This document shows positions 47,480-60,182 of a stretch of 64,000 nucleotides of DNA, piece after piece. Position 1 is the first letter of the stretch. Each line of letters begins with the position of its first letter. The position numbers were made by a program, and so were the translations under genes. Under the pieces are notes generated by a model, which was not told the origin of the DNA, did no database searches, and saw nothing but the letters and a program-made list of their open reading frames with translations. The DNA comes from Euryodendron excelsum (lineage: Eukaryota > Streptophyta > Magnoliopsida > Ericales > Pentaphylacaceae). The DNA is taken from positions 4,811,001 to 4,875,000 of the forward strand of contig CM065396.1 in the NCBI GenBank assembly GCA_033060915.1. The letters run 5' to 3'.

Positions 47480-48460
47480 ACGGCAACCATAGTAGGAACA
47501 TCATTTGTCGAAGGTCAATCTATCAATGGACCTTCTTTGTTCAATAGCACAAATTATAATTATTGAAAAGTTAGGATGAGAATTTACATTCAAGCTGTAG
47601 ATTATGAATTATGTAGAGTTATAGTTAATTGTCCTAAAATACCAACCAAAATCATAGGTGAACAAAAAGTGCCTAAAGAAGAAAGTGAATGGAATGAGAA
47701 TGACTTAAAAAGTGTTCAAATAAATTCCAAAGCCTTGAATTTACTATATTGTGCTTTAGATGCTATTGAGTTTAATAGAATCTCTACATGTGAGTCGGCT
47801 AAGGAAATTGGGAACAAATTAGAAGTTACACATGAGGGAACTAATAGAGTCAAAGAGTCTAAGATTAGCATAATTGTTCATAAATATGAATTATTGAAAA
47901 TGAATCAAGAGTAGTCTATTTCTGATATGTTTACTAGATTTATTGATATTATAAATGTCTTGAAATCTCTTGGTAAATGTTATACTAATGGTAAAATAGT
48001 GAGAAAGATTCTTAGGTCTTTACCAAAAAGTTGGGAGCCAAAAGTAACTGCTATACAAGAAGTCAAAGATCTCGCGAGATTTAGCTTGGATGAGCTCTTG
48101 GATTCACTCATAACTCACGAGCTTACCATGAGAATGGATGATGACGAAAGCAAAAAGAAAAAAAGCATAGCATTGAAATCATCCACCACTTACTCCGCAT
48201 TTTATGGCAATGATGGAGAAACTAGCAATGAAAATGAGGAGTTTGCCATGATTATAAAGAAATTCTAAAGATTTTTAAAAAAGAAGAAACAAGCTGAACG
48301 AAAATTTCAAAAGAATCATGGAGCAAAAGAAGAAAGCAACAAACATGATAAAATAACTTGTTATGAATGCAAAAAGCCAGGTTATATAAAATTCGAGTAT
48401 GCTCAACTCGAAAATTCAAGAACAAAGGAAAAAAGAAAGCCATGGTAACGGCCTAGGGAG
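47480..48460 (+). pseudogene. gag: copia gag, copy 1
   Basis: The reading starts at a decayed ACG (ATG in copy 2). UBN2/DUF4219-type gag: NSTNYNY(W)KVRM with Trp now TGA, VDYELCRVI, then SISDMFTRFIDIINVLKSLG, ILRSLPKSWEPKVTAI and LDELLDSLITHE. The zinc knuckle near 48360 reads CYECKKPGYIKFEY, having lost its His and last Cys, so it could not bind zinc. The stop at 47912-47914 is shared with copy 2. Lineage: SIRE/Maximus-like by the knuckle context and the following coiled-coil region. Confidence 0.85.
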
Positions 48461-49474
48461 AAAGTGATTATAGTATTTCCTAAGAAAGTGATAATAAAGT
48501 TGCCAACCTATACTTAATGGCAAAGAAAGACAATAAGGTATGTGATACATTTAATGAACATTTTTCTTATGAAAAATTATAAATTGCTTTGAGGAAATGC
48601 ATGATGATCTTAAAAAATTAGGTATAAAAAATATAGCCCTAAAAAAGATTATTTCTTCACTCTTTCAAGGAAATGAATATTTGAAAAATGAAAATAAAAT
48701 TTTGAAAAAGAATGTTGAAGACTTATCTTTCAATCTTAAAACTTCAATTTCAAATGATTTAAAAAATGAAAATAATACTTTGAAAATAAAAGTTGACGAA
48801 TTGATTAATACTCTTTCAAAGTTTATAAAAGTAAAAGAAAATTTGGATATGATACTCAGAAAACAAAGATGGATTTTTTATATAGTTGGAATTGGTTACA
48901 ATCATTTTCAACAGCAAAAGTTTTACAAAAATTTCTTTTTTAAAACAACATCATCTAGTAATCCATGCTCTACATGTTATTATTGTCATAAGAAATGTCA
49001 TCAATCACATTTTTGCCCACTTAGAAAATCTATATATGTTGGAGTCAAATAAGTTTGGATTCCTATGAAAATTGTGAGTTCAAGTAACTTTAAAGCTAAA
49101 ATCCATGGCCCCAAGAAATTTTGGGTATCGAAAATCAATGGTTGATTTGTTTTTGTATGTTTGCCTAAAATCCAAAAGAGTAAGATTGGTTCTTGATAGT
49201 GGTTGCTCAAGGCATATAATTAGTGAAGAATCAATGTTTACAACTCTAGTATCTAAAGATGAAGGATATGTGGCTTTTGGAGACAATAGCAAAGAAAAGA
49301 TTATCAGTAATGGTAGTATTGGTAAAAGTTCTTTTCTTATTATTAAAAATATTTTACTTGTTGAAGACTTAAAATATAATTTGATTAATATTAGCCAATT
49401 ATGTGATAAACGAATAGGGTTATTTTTTAAAATACTCATTGCGTAATAGAAAATAACATAGATAATAAAATATT
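48460..49474 (+). pseudogene. pol: copia coiled-coil spacer and protease, copy 1
   Basis: Lys/Asn-rich coiled segment (about 48597-48850), then a second Cys/His cluster CSTCYYCHKKCHQSHFC (about 48965-49015) and a GPKKFWV motif as found before protease in SIRE-type elements. The aspartic protease motif LDSGCSRH is intact (Asp codon 49194-49196). The frame ends at 49446 and the sequence is interrupted at 49475 by a foreign insertion. Confidence 0.8.
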
Positions 49475-51001
49475 TTAGAAGACCAAGTGTTCTTAGTAAT
49501 ATAGATTTTTATACCTTAAAATGGACCTAGAGTGGGAGGTGAATAGGTCTCTACTTAATTTTTAAGCAAATGTTAGCAATAATTAATCTAAAGCAGACCA
49601 TAAACAGAAATCAAAAGTAATAGACAAGACACAAGCAATTTTAATGTGGAAACCCTTCTGGGAAAAAACCACTGGGCCTAGCCTAGCTCCAACCAAGCAC
49701 CATATAAGGAACAAAGTACAAGAAGCCTTACAACCCTCTCACACGGTTGAATCCACAAGTAGGATTGAACCTTGCAGCTTGTACACCATTTGAATCCACG
49801 AACTCGTTCTAGCGCTTGATTCTCCACCTAGTCCACGATGAAGCTCTTCGATCCGTTACACTTGCTGAATCCTCAACATTAGGCTTGTATCTACACTATG
49901 AACATCTTCGAGTCCATGAGCTTATTCATGAGTACTTGGTACTTCATTGAATCCTCAATGACTTGAAATCCTTCAAGCCACCATAGCTTCTTCAAAATGG
50001 AGGGATGAAATGGTGTGGAGTCTTCTTGGAAATTTTTACAAACAGTTGGTGTACAATGTAAAAGACTCTCGAAGGTGAAATAGAGTGAAGTCTTCTTTTT
50101 GGACTTTGACAAACACTTGGTGGATAGTTGTTGAAGACTCTCTCTATTGTTAAATGAAGAACACTCTCATTTCTTGCATATCACCTCAAGGAGAGAGAGA
50201 GAGAGAGAAATCTTAGCTTCACTTAGGGCACAACTCTCTTCCTTAACGAATCATCACCCTTCAATCTCTATAAGCCCATCTTGAAGATGCTTGAAAAATT
50301 CATGAAGACCTTCAAGTTTTCTGAAAATGAGGAGAAGAACTTCTCTTTTTGGAAGCACAAGATTCATGCATAGCCTTCCCAATATTCTACCATGTTTTCT
50401 TCATAGAATATATCACTTTGTCACCAAATGCTTGAAGAAAGCACCACACTTGAGCAAAACATGGAAGTGGTCTATTCTTTGTCGTCAAACACTTTTTTGA
50501 GCAATCGGGACCCTCTGTAGTGGGGTGGAGTCCGCCTGAGAGCAGGCTTCACTGGAAGAATTTTCGTGCTGGAGGAGTTGGACCCCGCTCTAGCACGGTT
50601 GAGTCCGCTAGAGCGGGCTTGCACTAACAGTCTTTAGTATTTTAGCCATAACTTTTTACTCAAATGTCAGATTGATGAGATTGAAAGTTTTTTAGAAAGA
50701 AGACTCGAAGATCTACAACTTTTCCTCTAATGAGACTTTTCCAATTCGAACAAAATCTTGGCCAAAAACCAGTTATAAGAGAACGGATCATCAAGAGATA
50801 GATTCATTTGAATTTTGCAGATGACCCAACTTCTCAAAATTCATCCAGCTATTGTTAATTCTTCCTATGAGGCTTTATGGCGGCAAATTCCTAACCTCTA
50901 AGGTCATTACAATGTGATCAAGACACTTGAGTCTCACACAAGACATAAAAAGATTTTAGCTCTCAATTTACATGGCATAAAATGAGCCAATTTTCCTAAC
51001 A
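49475..51001. mobile_element. Probable solo LTR (Ty1/copia-like), 1.5 kb, inside copy 1
   Basis: Absent from copy 2, which reads straight through (GATAATAAAATATTGATTG at about 58030). The insert ends CCTAACA and begins TTAGAAG, consistent with TGTTAG...CTAACA termini that lost TG on the left. The flanks ATATT (49470-49474) and TTATT (51002-51006) could be a 5-bp duplication with one mismatch. The insert has no protein similarity that I recognise and holds a GA run (about 50190-50207) and CTAGAGCGG-type inverted motifs (about 50590-50620). Orientation is not certain. Confidence 0.6.
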
Positions 51002-51770
51002 TTATTGATTGTTGATCATAAGCATAAAAATGTATACATTATTGATCTTAATGATATATCTTCTAGTGTTGTTAAATGTTTTTTTTGGCTAAGAGTGAAA
51101 GTAATTAGTTATGGTATAAAAGACTTGCACATGCTAGCATGGATTTGATTTCAAAACTTTTTAAAAATGATTTAGTCATGGACTGCTAAAAATCAAATTT
51201 GAAAAAGATAAACGTTGTGATACATGCAAGAAAGAAAACAAACTAGAACTTTTTTTAAATCTAAAAATAGCATTTACGCCTCTAGACCATTACAATTATT
51301 ACATATGGATTTATTTGTTCTAACTAGGATAATTGGTTTGGGTGGAAAGTAATATGCACTTTTCATTGTTGATGACTATTCAAGATATTCATAGACATTT
51401 TTTCTTGCACATAAAGATGATACATTACACACTTTTACAAAATTTTATAGAAAAATTCAAAAATGAAAAAAGTTTTACAATTAAAATTGTTAGAAGTGAT
51501 CATAGTGGTGAATTTGACAATTTGCAATTTAAAAAATATTGTGATGAAAATAGTTTTGAACATAATTTTTCAGCACCAAGAACACCACAACAACATGGTG
51601 CAGTAAAAAGAAAAAATAGAACTCTTGAAGAAATGGCTAGAAAAATGTTATGTAAAAATAATCTACCAAAATATTTTTAGGCAGAAGCCGTTAATACCGC
51701 TTGTTATGTTATGATTCATGCTATGATTATTCCTATTCTTAAGAAAACCTAATATTAGTTATTTTCATGC
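51002..51770 (+). pseudogene. pol: copia integrase region, copy 1
   Basis: Pre-integrase block RLAHASMDLISKL (a stop lies just upstream), then the catalytic core: LLHMDLF-type first Asp block near 51300, and a block with VRSDHSGEFDN (second Asp) and FSAPRTPQQHGAVKRKNRTLEEMAR (the Glu of the triad replaced by Lys: family VERKN, here VKRKN). This substitution would inactivate the enzyme. Frameshifts occur near 51345 and 51680. Confidence 0.8.
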
Positions 51771-51779
51771 TTTTGGATG

Positions 51780-53789
51780 TAAATGTTTTGTTTTGAATAA
51801 TAACAAAGATAATTTGGATAAATTTGATGCTAAATCCGATGAGGTCATATTTCTTGGGTATTTTATATCTAGTAAAGCTTATAGAACTTTTAACAAAAGA
51901 ACCTTAGTGGTGGCAAAATCTATTCATGTAGCATTTGATGAATCTAGCAATGTTTCTTTCAAGAAACTTGCAAGTGATGATGATATAAATATTGAACAAA
52001 GTATGAAAGATCTTATCATTATGGAAAGAGAATATGGATCTTTAAATCAATTTGTCATGAAAAATAATCGAGGAGAAAGTTCAATTGAGTTTCCTCTAAG
52101 TGAAGAAGTATTAAAAGAAAATGCACAAGACTTGCCAAAAGACTGGAAGTATGCACACAATCATCCTAAGGAGTTGATTATTAGTAATCCCTCACAAGGT
52201 ATAAAAACTCATTCTTCTCTCTATAATATTTGTGGTAATTTAGTATTGTTATCTCAAATTGAACATAAATGTTTTAAAAAGATTAAAAATGATGAAAGTT
52301 GAATCTTAGCTATGCAAGAAGAGTTAAATTATTTTGAAAAAAATAAGGTTTGGACTTTAGTTCCAAGACCTAATGACTATACCGTGATTGGTGCAAAATG
52401 AATTTTTTAAAAAAAAATGGATGAATCCGAGATTGTTATTAGAAACAAAGATCGATTAGTAGCTCAAGGTTACAATTAATAAGAATGAATTGATTTTGGT
52501 GAAACATTTGCACTGGTATCTTGACTTGAAGCTATTAGAACGTTACTTGTATTTGCATATTTTAATAATTTCAAACTTTACAAAATGGATGTTAAAAGCT
52601 CATTTTCAAATGATTATATTTCAGAAGAGGTTTATGTTGAATAATCTCCTGATTTTCAAAATCATCGTTTTTCAAATCACCTTTTCAAATTTACAAAAGT
52701 TTTATATGGTTTAAAACAAGCTCCTAGAACATGGTATAAAGGATTAAGTAAATTTTTTAATAGTGATGGTTTTTCAAAAGAAAAAATTGGTACTACTCTT
52801 TTTATAAAATCTAAAGATCATGACATGTTAGTAGTGCAAATATATGTTGATGATATTATTTTTAGTGCTACTAATGAAGAGATCTGCAAAGAATTTTCTA
52901 TATGTATGCAGGGAAAATTTGAAGCAAGTATGATGGGAGAGTTAAATTTCTTTCTTGGACTCCAAATTAAACAATCTAAGGAAGGTATTTTCATCAATCA
53001 ATCTAAGTACATAAAGAATTTAGTAAAAAAGTTTGAAATGAATAACTTAAAGCCTATTGGCACTCCAATGGGTATTACTACAAATCTTAACAAAAAAGAA
53101 AATAGTAAGCATGTAGATGAAAAGAAATATCAAAGTATGATTGGCTCATTACTTTACATAACTGCTAGTATACCTGATATCATGTTTAGTGTGTGTATGT
53201 GTGCTCGATTTCAATCATGTCCCAAAAAAACACGTCTTACTGCTATCAAAAGAATATTTTGTTATCTATTAAGAACACAAAATATAGGATTGTAGTATCC
53301 TAAAGATATATATTTCGACTTAATTAGATATTCTGATGCTGACTATGCTGGTAGTAAAATTAATAGAAAAGTACTAGTGGCACGTGTCAATTTCTTGGAC
53401 ACTCATTAATCTCATGGTTTAGTAAGAAACAAAATTCAGTTGCTTTATCCATTGCTGAAACTGAATATATTGTAGCTGGAAGTTGTTGTGCTCAAATTTT
53501 ATGGATGAAACAACAATTAGAAGATTTTGAATCACATTTTGATCATATTCCAATTAAATGTTATAATAATAGTGCTATTAACTTGTCTAAAAATCCAATC
53601 CAACGTTCTTGAACTAAACATACTGAAATTCAACATCATTTTATAAGAGATCATGTTCAAAAGGGTGACATTGTTTTTCAATTTGTTAACACTGACCGTC
53701 AATTAGCTAATATTTTTACGAAACCCATAAGTGAAGATAGATTTTGTTTTATAAGAAGAGAACTTGGTATATCTAATCCTATTATATAA
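51780..53789 (+). pseudogene. pol: copia reverse transcriptase and RNase H, copy 1
   Basis: A linker (52302 stop) leads to RT: the region around 52470 holds stops TAA, TAA and TGA; KFTKVLYGLKQAPR is seen near 52690, and the active site YVDDIIF is intact near 52845. Then FFLGLQIKQ and GSLLYITASIPDIMF. RNase H follows with AETEYIVAGSCCAQILWMKQ, KHTEIQHHFIRDH and LANIFTKPISEDRF, ending at a TAA near 53789. Several frameshifts separate the blocks. The order PR-IN-RT-RH is the Ty1/copia order. Confidence 0.85.
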
Positions 53790-54053
53790 ATACTTGATGT
53801 TGATGAGTTTTTGCGAGAATAACAAATACTTCTATTTTCTTTTCTATAGGGGGAGTATATACTTTGTTTACTATTTTTTTTTTTTTTTGAGGAGAAATGG
53901 GAAGAAATATTGTGTTTCTAAAAGAGATTGAGATGCAAATATTAACTTATTAGAAGAAGTCAAGTAGTGAGGGGGAGATATAATTATTTTTTGACAAAAT
54001 CTTGAGATCATTACCACATATATGTTTCTAAATAATTAATGGTTGTCATCATT

Positions 54054-54067
54054 AAAAAGGGAGAGAT
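54054..54067 (+). promoter_or_regulatory. Polypurine tract before copia LTR2
   Basis: AAAAAGGGAGAGAT abuts the TGTTAG of LTR2. Further GGGGGAG tracts lie upstream at about 53850 and 53966, as is usual for the 3' region of SIRE-like elements. Confidence 0.75.
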
Positions 54068-55991
54068 TGTTAGCCTTAAGTTTTCATTAATTTATTTTGA
54101 TAATAACAAATATAAATATTTTGATGATTAAAATTTGGTTAATCTCAAGATTTTATAATAAAGTATGTTTGATGTATTAGTTAAGATTTTTAAAGAATTT
54201 TATGTTTAAGCATTTGTGCATTTTAATGATAAATCACTTAATTTTTTATTTATGCTTTAAATGTTAATTATCTAACATTTCTTGAAGTTATTGTTAGTCT
54301 TGGATGAAAAAGGAATGCATAGCATGAAGAAGTCTTAGTCAAAGATAATAGAAAGAAAGCTTATTAGAGATAGTTTCAGTATTACATATGTAACTTTTGA
54401 TCCAACCGTTGGATTGATATGATTTTTGAGGTATTAAAAATAAGACTCAAAGTACTATAAACCGTATCTTATGAGTACTTTGTGAAGATATTGTCTTGTC
54501 GGAAAAAAACAGAGCTAGAAGGTGACACATTGGAGTAGAAGTTCAAAATATGACAGTTGGAAAATAGTCCTAGTAATCTTACTATATATTTTGTTCCAGA
54601 CATTCAAATGTACTAATTCTTGAGATTCTGAAAAGTTGACATCCATGTCTAAAACTTTTTTCTTATAGCCAATTTCAAATTCGAACATTATAAGGGAGAA
54701 AATTAAGGTGGAAGTAAAGGCAACTCTATAAAAATTCAAATATGCCAACTAGAAAACAATTTGGGTATTTTGATCATAACTTTAGATCTGACTATTGGAT
54801 TGACCTGATTCTTGAGGTTCTACAAATATGATGTCTATGTCTACAACCTCTCTTATAGAAAATTTCAAATTTTAATGTTGCCAAGGAGAATATCGAGTTG
54901 GAAGTGAAGACAATTCTACAGAAATTTAAATATACCAACTAGGAGACAGTTTGAGTATTTAGATCATAATGTTTGATCTAACCATTGGATCGACCTGCTT
55001 CTTGAGGTTTTAAAAAGGCGACTTCCATGTCTACAGCTTTTTTCTTATAGCCATTTTAAAATTCGAACGTTATCAAGGCAAAAATCAAGGTGGACGTGAT
55101 GGCATCTAATTAGAAATTCAAAAACTTGTTTGGTAGTAAGTAGCTCAACGGGAAGAAATCTTTAAGCCTTTCTCAAACTACTAGAAACTCATTTGAAGCT
55201 ACAAATACACCTCATATATTTATCTATAAATAGAGATACATGAGAGAAGTAAGAAACATATAGCAGATTTCAAAGGTCGAGCATAAAAAGTGATAGTTAT
55301 CACGATCTTCAAGTTTTAAGCTTTACTTTTTTGTCATTCTATTTTATCTTTGAGTTTTATTATTTTATTCAACTCTTGAGAGTTTTGTATTTATAGTTGT
55401 GAGCTTCAAATTCCCTATATCATTTGTAAAAAGGTTGTTATACCCTTGTGATTTATTTCTTGAGTAGTTGAGAGGAACACAAGGAGAAAAAGATCTTCTT
55501 GGTGCTTTGTTTTAAAGAGCAAAATAAAGAGTTATTTTTTGAGTATTTTTTAAACAAAACACTTGATGTAAAGGTTTACTAACAACTAATCAAGTTAGTA
55601 GTGTAAAACTATTTTAAGAATAGTGAATTTACCTAAGGAAGGAGCCTTGGAGGTGGACATAGGTTCGGCATAAGAGGAGCCAATTGAACCACTTTGAATT
55701 ATTGTGTTTGATTTATTGTCTTTTCTCTCTTTATATCTTGCTTAATATCCTTTTTTTTATCTATATAGTCTTGATATACTTGAGATACAAACACACACTT
55801 GAATCCATGATACTAATATCACATTGATTATATTTTTGGTTGTTTTATTCATTACATATCTAGTTTAATATTTTATATTTTTTCTATTGCATCTCATCAC
55901 TTTGAAATTAAGTGCATTAGATTATTTTAAATTTTAATTTTTAATTATAAATCTAATTTACCCCCCTGTTGGGTTGCCACCTGATCTAATA
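54068..55991 (+). mobile_element. Ty1/copia LTR2, 1.92 kb
   Basis: It starts TGTTAGCC and ends TCTAATA (from CTAACA). TATA box TATAAATA at 55225-55232. It has a polypurine tract on its left and a decayed primer site on its right, so it served both as 3' LTR of copy 1 and 5' LTR of copy 2. Confidence 0.9.
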
Positions 55992-56045
55992 ATTGATATC
56001 AGAGTAAGGGCTCTTGTACTTGGATTAACCGTCATAGAGTAGATA

Positions 56046-57050
56046 ATGACAACCATAATAGGAATATCATTTGCCAAAGGTCAATCTACTAATAGACTTC
56101 CTTTGTTCAATGGCACAAATTATAATTATTAGAAAGATAGGATGAGAATTAACATTCAAGTTGTAGATTATGAATTATGGAGAGCTATAATTAATGGTCC
56201 TAAAATACCAACAAAAACTATAAGTGAACAAAAAGTGTCTAAAGAAGAAAGTGAATGGAATGAGAATGACTTAAAAGGTGTTCAAATAAATTACAAAACC
56301 ATAAACTTACTATATTGTGCTTTAGATCCTAACGAGTTTAATAGAATCTCTACATATGAGTCGGTCAAGGAAATTTCTAACAAATTAGAAGTTACACATG
56401 AATGAACTAATCAAGTCAAAGAGTCTAAGATTAGCATGCTTGCTCATAAATATGAATTGTTTAAAATGAATTAAGAGTAGTCTATTTCTGATATGTTTAC
56501 TAGATTTATTGATATTATAAATGCCTTGAAATCTCTTGATAAATGTTATACTAATATTAAAATGGTGAGAAAGATTCTTAGGTATTTACCAAGAAGTTGA
56601 GGGCTAAAAGTAATTGCTATACAAGAAGCTACAGATCTCACGAGACTTAGCTTGGATGAGCTCTTAGGTTCACTCATGACTCATGAGCTTACCATGAAAA
56701 TGGATGATAACGAAATCAAAAAGTTGAAAAGCATAGCGTTGAAATCATCCACCACTTCTTCTATATTTTATAGCAATGATGGAGAAACTAGTAATGAAGA
56801 TGAGAAGCTTGCCACGATTACAAAGAAATTCAAAAGATTTTTAAGAAAGAAGAAGCAAGCTGGATGAAAATTTTCAAAGAATAATGGAGCAAAAGAAGAA
56901 AGTAATAAAAATGATACAATAACTTGTTATGAATGTAAAAAGCCGAGCCATATAAAATTCGCGTGTCCTCAACTCCAAATTTCAAGAAAAAAGAATAAAA
57001 AGAAAGCCATGATAGCAACTTGGGGAGAAAGTGATTATAGCAATTCCTAA
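56046..57050 (+). pseudogene. gag: copia gag, copy 2
   Basis: The start ATG is kept at 56046. The same gag as copy 1: FNGTNYNY then a stop where Trp belongs, VDYELWRAI, SISDMFTRFIDIINALKSLD. The stop at 56478-56480 is shared with copy 1. The zinc knuckle CYECKKPSHIKFAC is intact (C-x2-C-x4-H-x4-C), unlike copy 1. Frameshifts and stops elsewhere. Confidence 0.85.
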
Positions 57051-58840
57051 GAAAGTGATAATGAAGTTGCCAATCTATGCTTAATGGCAAAAGAAGAAAA
57101 TGAGGTATGTGATACTTTTCATGAACATTTTCTAATGAAGAATTACAAAATGCTTTTGAGGAATTTTATGATGATCTTAAAAAATTAGGCATAAAAAATG
57201 TAGGCCTCAAAAAGATTATTTCTTCTCTCTCTCAAGAAAAATGAATATTTAAAAAATAAAAATGAAATTTTGAAAAAGAATGTTGAAGACTTATCTTCCA
57301 AACTTAAAATTTCAACTTCCAATGATTTGAAAAATGAAAATAATACTTTGAAAGTAAAATTTGACGAATTGAATAATACTCTTTCAAAGTTTGTAAAAGG
57401 AAGAGAAAATTTAGAAATGACACTCGAAAAACAAAGATGTGTTTTTGACAAAGGTAGAATTGGTTACAGTCATTTTCAAAAGTAAAAGTTTTACAAAATT
57501 GTTTTTGTTAAAACAACATTATCTAGTACTCCATACTCTACATGTTATTATTGTCATAAAAAAAGTCATCAGTCACATTCTTACCCACTTAAAAAATTTA
57601 TATATGCAGGAGTCAAACAAGTTTAGGTTCTTAAGAAAATTGTGAGTTCAAATAACTTTAAAGCTACCCTCCATGGCCCCAAGAAAGTTTGGGTACCAAA
57701 AATCAGCAGTTGATTTGTTTTTGTATGTTTGCCTAAAATCCAAAAGAGCAAGATGATTTTTTGATAGTACTTGCTCAAGGCATATGACTAGTGAAGAATC
57801 ATTGTTTACAACTCTAATACTTAAAGATGGAGGATATGTGACTTTTGGAGACAATAGCAAAAGAAAGATTATTGGTATTGGTAGTACTGGTAAAAGTCAT
57901 TTTCCTATTATTGAAAATATTTTACTTATTAAAGACTTGGACCATAATTTGATTAGTATTAGCCAATTATGTGATAAAGGAAAGATAGTTATTTTTTAAA
58001 ATACTCATTGCATAATAGAAAGTAGCATAGATAATAAAATATTGATTGTTGGTTATAAACATGAAAATGTATACATCATTGTCCTTAGTGATATATCTTC
58101 TAGTGATGTAAAACGTTTTTCGACTATGAGTGATAGTAATTGGTTATGACATAGAAGACTTGTACATGCTAGCATGGATTTAATTTCAAAACTTCCTAAA
58201 AATGATTTAGTCATTGGACTGCCAAAAATTAAATTTGAAAAAAATAAATTTAGTGATGCATGTCAAAAAGGAAAACAAACTAGAACTTCTTTTAAATTTA
58301 AAAATATTATTTCTACTTTTAGACCATTACAATTATTACATATAGACTTATTTGGTCAAACTAGAACAATTAGTTTGGGTGGAAAGCAATATGCACTTGT
58401 CATTATTGATGATTATTCAAGATATACATGAACATTTTTTCTTGCATATAAAGATGATGCATTATATACTTTTGCAAAATTTATAGAAAAGTTCAAAATG
58501 AAAAAGATTTTACAATTATAGCTATTAGAAGTGATGATGGTGGTGAATTTGACAATTTACAATTTGAAAAATATTATGATGAAAATACTTTCGAACATAA
58601 TTTTTCGGCACCAAGAACACCACAACAAAATAGTGTAGTAGAAAGAAAAAATAGAACTCTTGGATAAATGAGTTATAACAATGTTATGTGAAAATAATAT
58701 ACCAACATAGTTTTGGGCTAAAGCCGTTATTACCGTTTGTTATGTTATGAATCGTGCTTTGATTATGGCTATTCTTAAGAAAACCCTATATAAACTTTGG
58801 AATGAAGAAAACCTAATATTAGTTATTTTCATATTTTTGG
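57050..58840 (+). pseudogene. pol: copia spacer, protease and integrase, copy 2
   Basis: Coiled Lys/Asn-rich spacer (57270-57480), then a protease block FDSTCSRHMTSEES in which the Gly of D-S-G is now Thr, and an uninterrupted site where copy 1 carries the solo LTR. Integrase: RRLVHASMDLISKL, ACQKGKQTRTSF, LLHIDLFGQTRTISLGG with the first Asp, and IDDYSRYT followed by a stop. The last catalytic block near 58610-58650 reads VERKNRTL in a shifted frame, so Glu is kept here. Confidence 0.8.
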
Positions 58841-60182
58841 ATGTACATGTTTTGTTTTGAATAATAATAAAGATAATTTGGATAAATTTGATGCTAAGTC
58901 TAATAAGGCCATATTTATTGGGTATTCTATATCTAGTAAAGCTTATAGAATTTTTAACAAAAGAAGTTCAGTGGTGGAAAAATCTATTCATGTAGCATTT
59001 GATGAATCTAACAATGTTTTTTTCAAGAAAATTGCAAGTGACGATGATATAAATATTGAACAAAGTTTGAAAGCTCTTATCATTATGAAAAGAGAACATG
59101 GATTTTTAAATCAATCTTTTGTAGAAAAGAATTAGGAAGAAAGTTCAATTGAGTTTCCTCTAAGTGAAGAAGGATTCAAAGAAAATACACAAGACTTGCC
59201 AAAAGGTTAGAGGTATGCACACATTCATCCTAAAGAGTTGATTATTGGTAATCTCTCACAAGATATAAAAGCTCGTTCTTCTCTTTGTAATATTTGTGGT
59301 AGTTTAATATTTTTATCTCAAATTGAATCTAAATGTTTTGAAGAGGCTGAAAATGATGAAAGTTGGATCTTAGTTATGCAAGAAGAGTTAAATCAATTTG
59401 AAAGATATAAAGTTTGGACTTTAGTTCCAAGACCTAATGACTATACCGTGATTGATACAAAATCCGGGGTTGTTATTAGAAATAAAGCTCAATTGGTAGC
59501 TTAAGGTTACAACTAAGAAGAATGAATTGATTTTAATAAAACATTTGCACCCGTAACTCGACTTGAAACTATTAGAATGTTGCTTGCATTTGCATGTTTT
59601 AATAATTTCAAACTTTGCAAAATAGATGTTAAAAGCGCATTTTTAAATGGCTATATTTCAGAAGAGATTTATATTGAACAACCTCCTAATTTTCAAAATC
59701 ATGATTTTTCAAATTACGTTTTCAAATTTACAAAAGCTTTATATGGTTTAAAATAAGCTCCTAGAGCATGGTATAAAAGATTAAATAATTTTTTTATTAA
59801 TAATCATTTTTCAAAAAGAAAAATTGATACTACTCTTTGTATAAGATCTAAAGATCATGACACGTTAGTAGTGCAAATATATGTTGATAATATTATTTTT
59901 TATGCTACTAATGAAGAGATGTGTAAAGAATTTTCTAAATGTATACAAGGAGAATTTAAAATGAGTATTATGGGATAATTAAATTTTTTTCTTGGACTCT
60001 AAATTAAACAATCTAAGGAAGACATTTCATCAATCAATCCAAGTACGTAAAGGATTTATTAAAAATATTTGAAATGAAGAACTTAAAGCCAATTGGAACT
60101 CTAATGGGTACTACTACAAATCTTGATAAAGATGAATATTGTAAGCCAGTAGACAAAAACGGTATCCGGTATTACTACAAAT
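58841..60182 (+). pseudogene. pol: copia reverse transcriptase, copy 2, cut at 60182
   Basis: Linker block, then RT: FAPVTRLETIRMLLAFA, KIDVKSAFLNGYISEEIYIEQP, APRAWYKRL, and the active site YVDNIIF in which the second Asp of YVDD is Asn. Stops TAA (59514) and TGA (59523) are shared with copy 1. The sequence ends soon after LKPIGTLMG and joins LTR sequence, so the end of RT, all of RNase H and the 3' end are deleted. Confidence 0.82.

Noticed and set aside
53290..54067. Possible env-like ORF between RNase H and LTR2, as in some SIRE elements
   Set aside because: Only about 280 bases separate the RNase H stop from the LTR, and no ORF of note is present.
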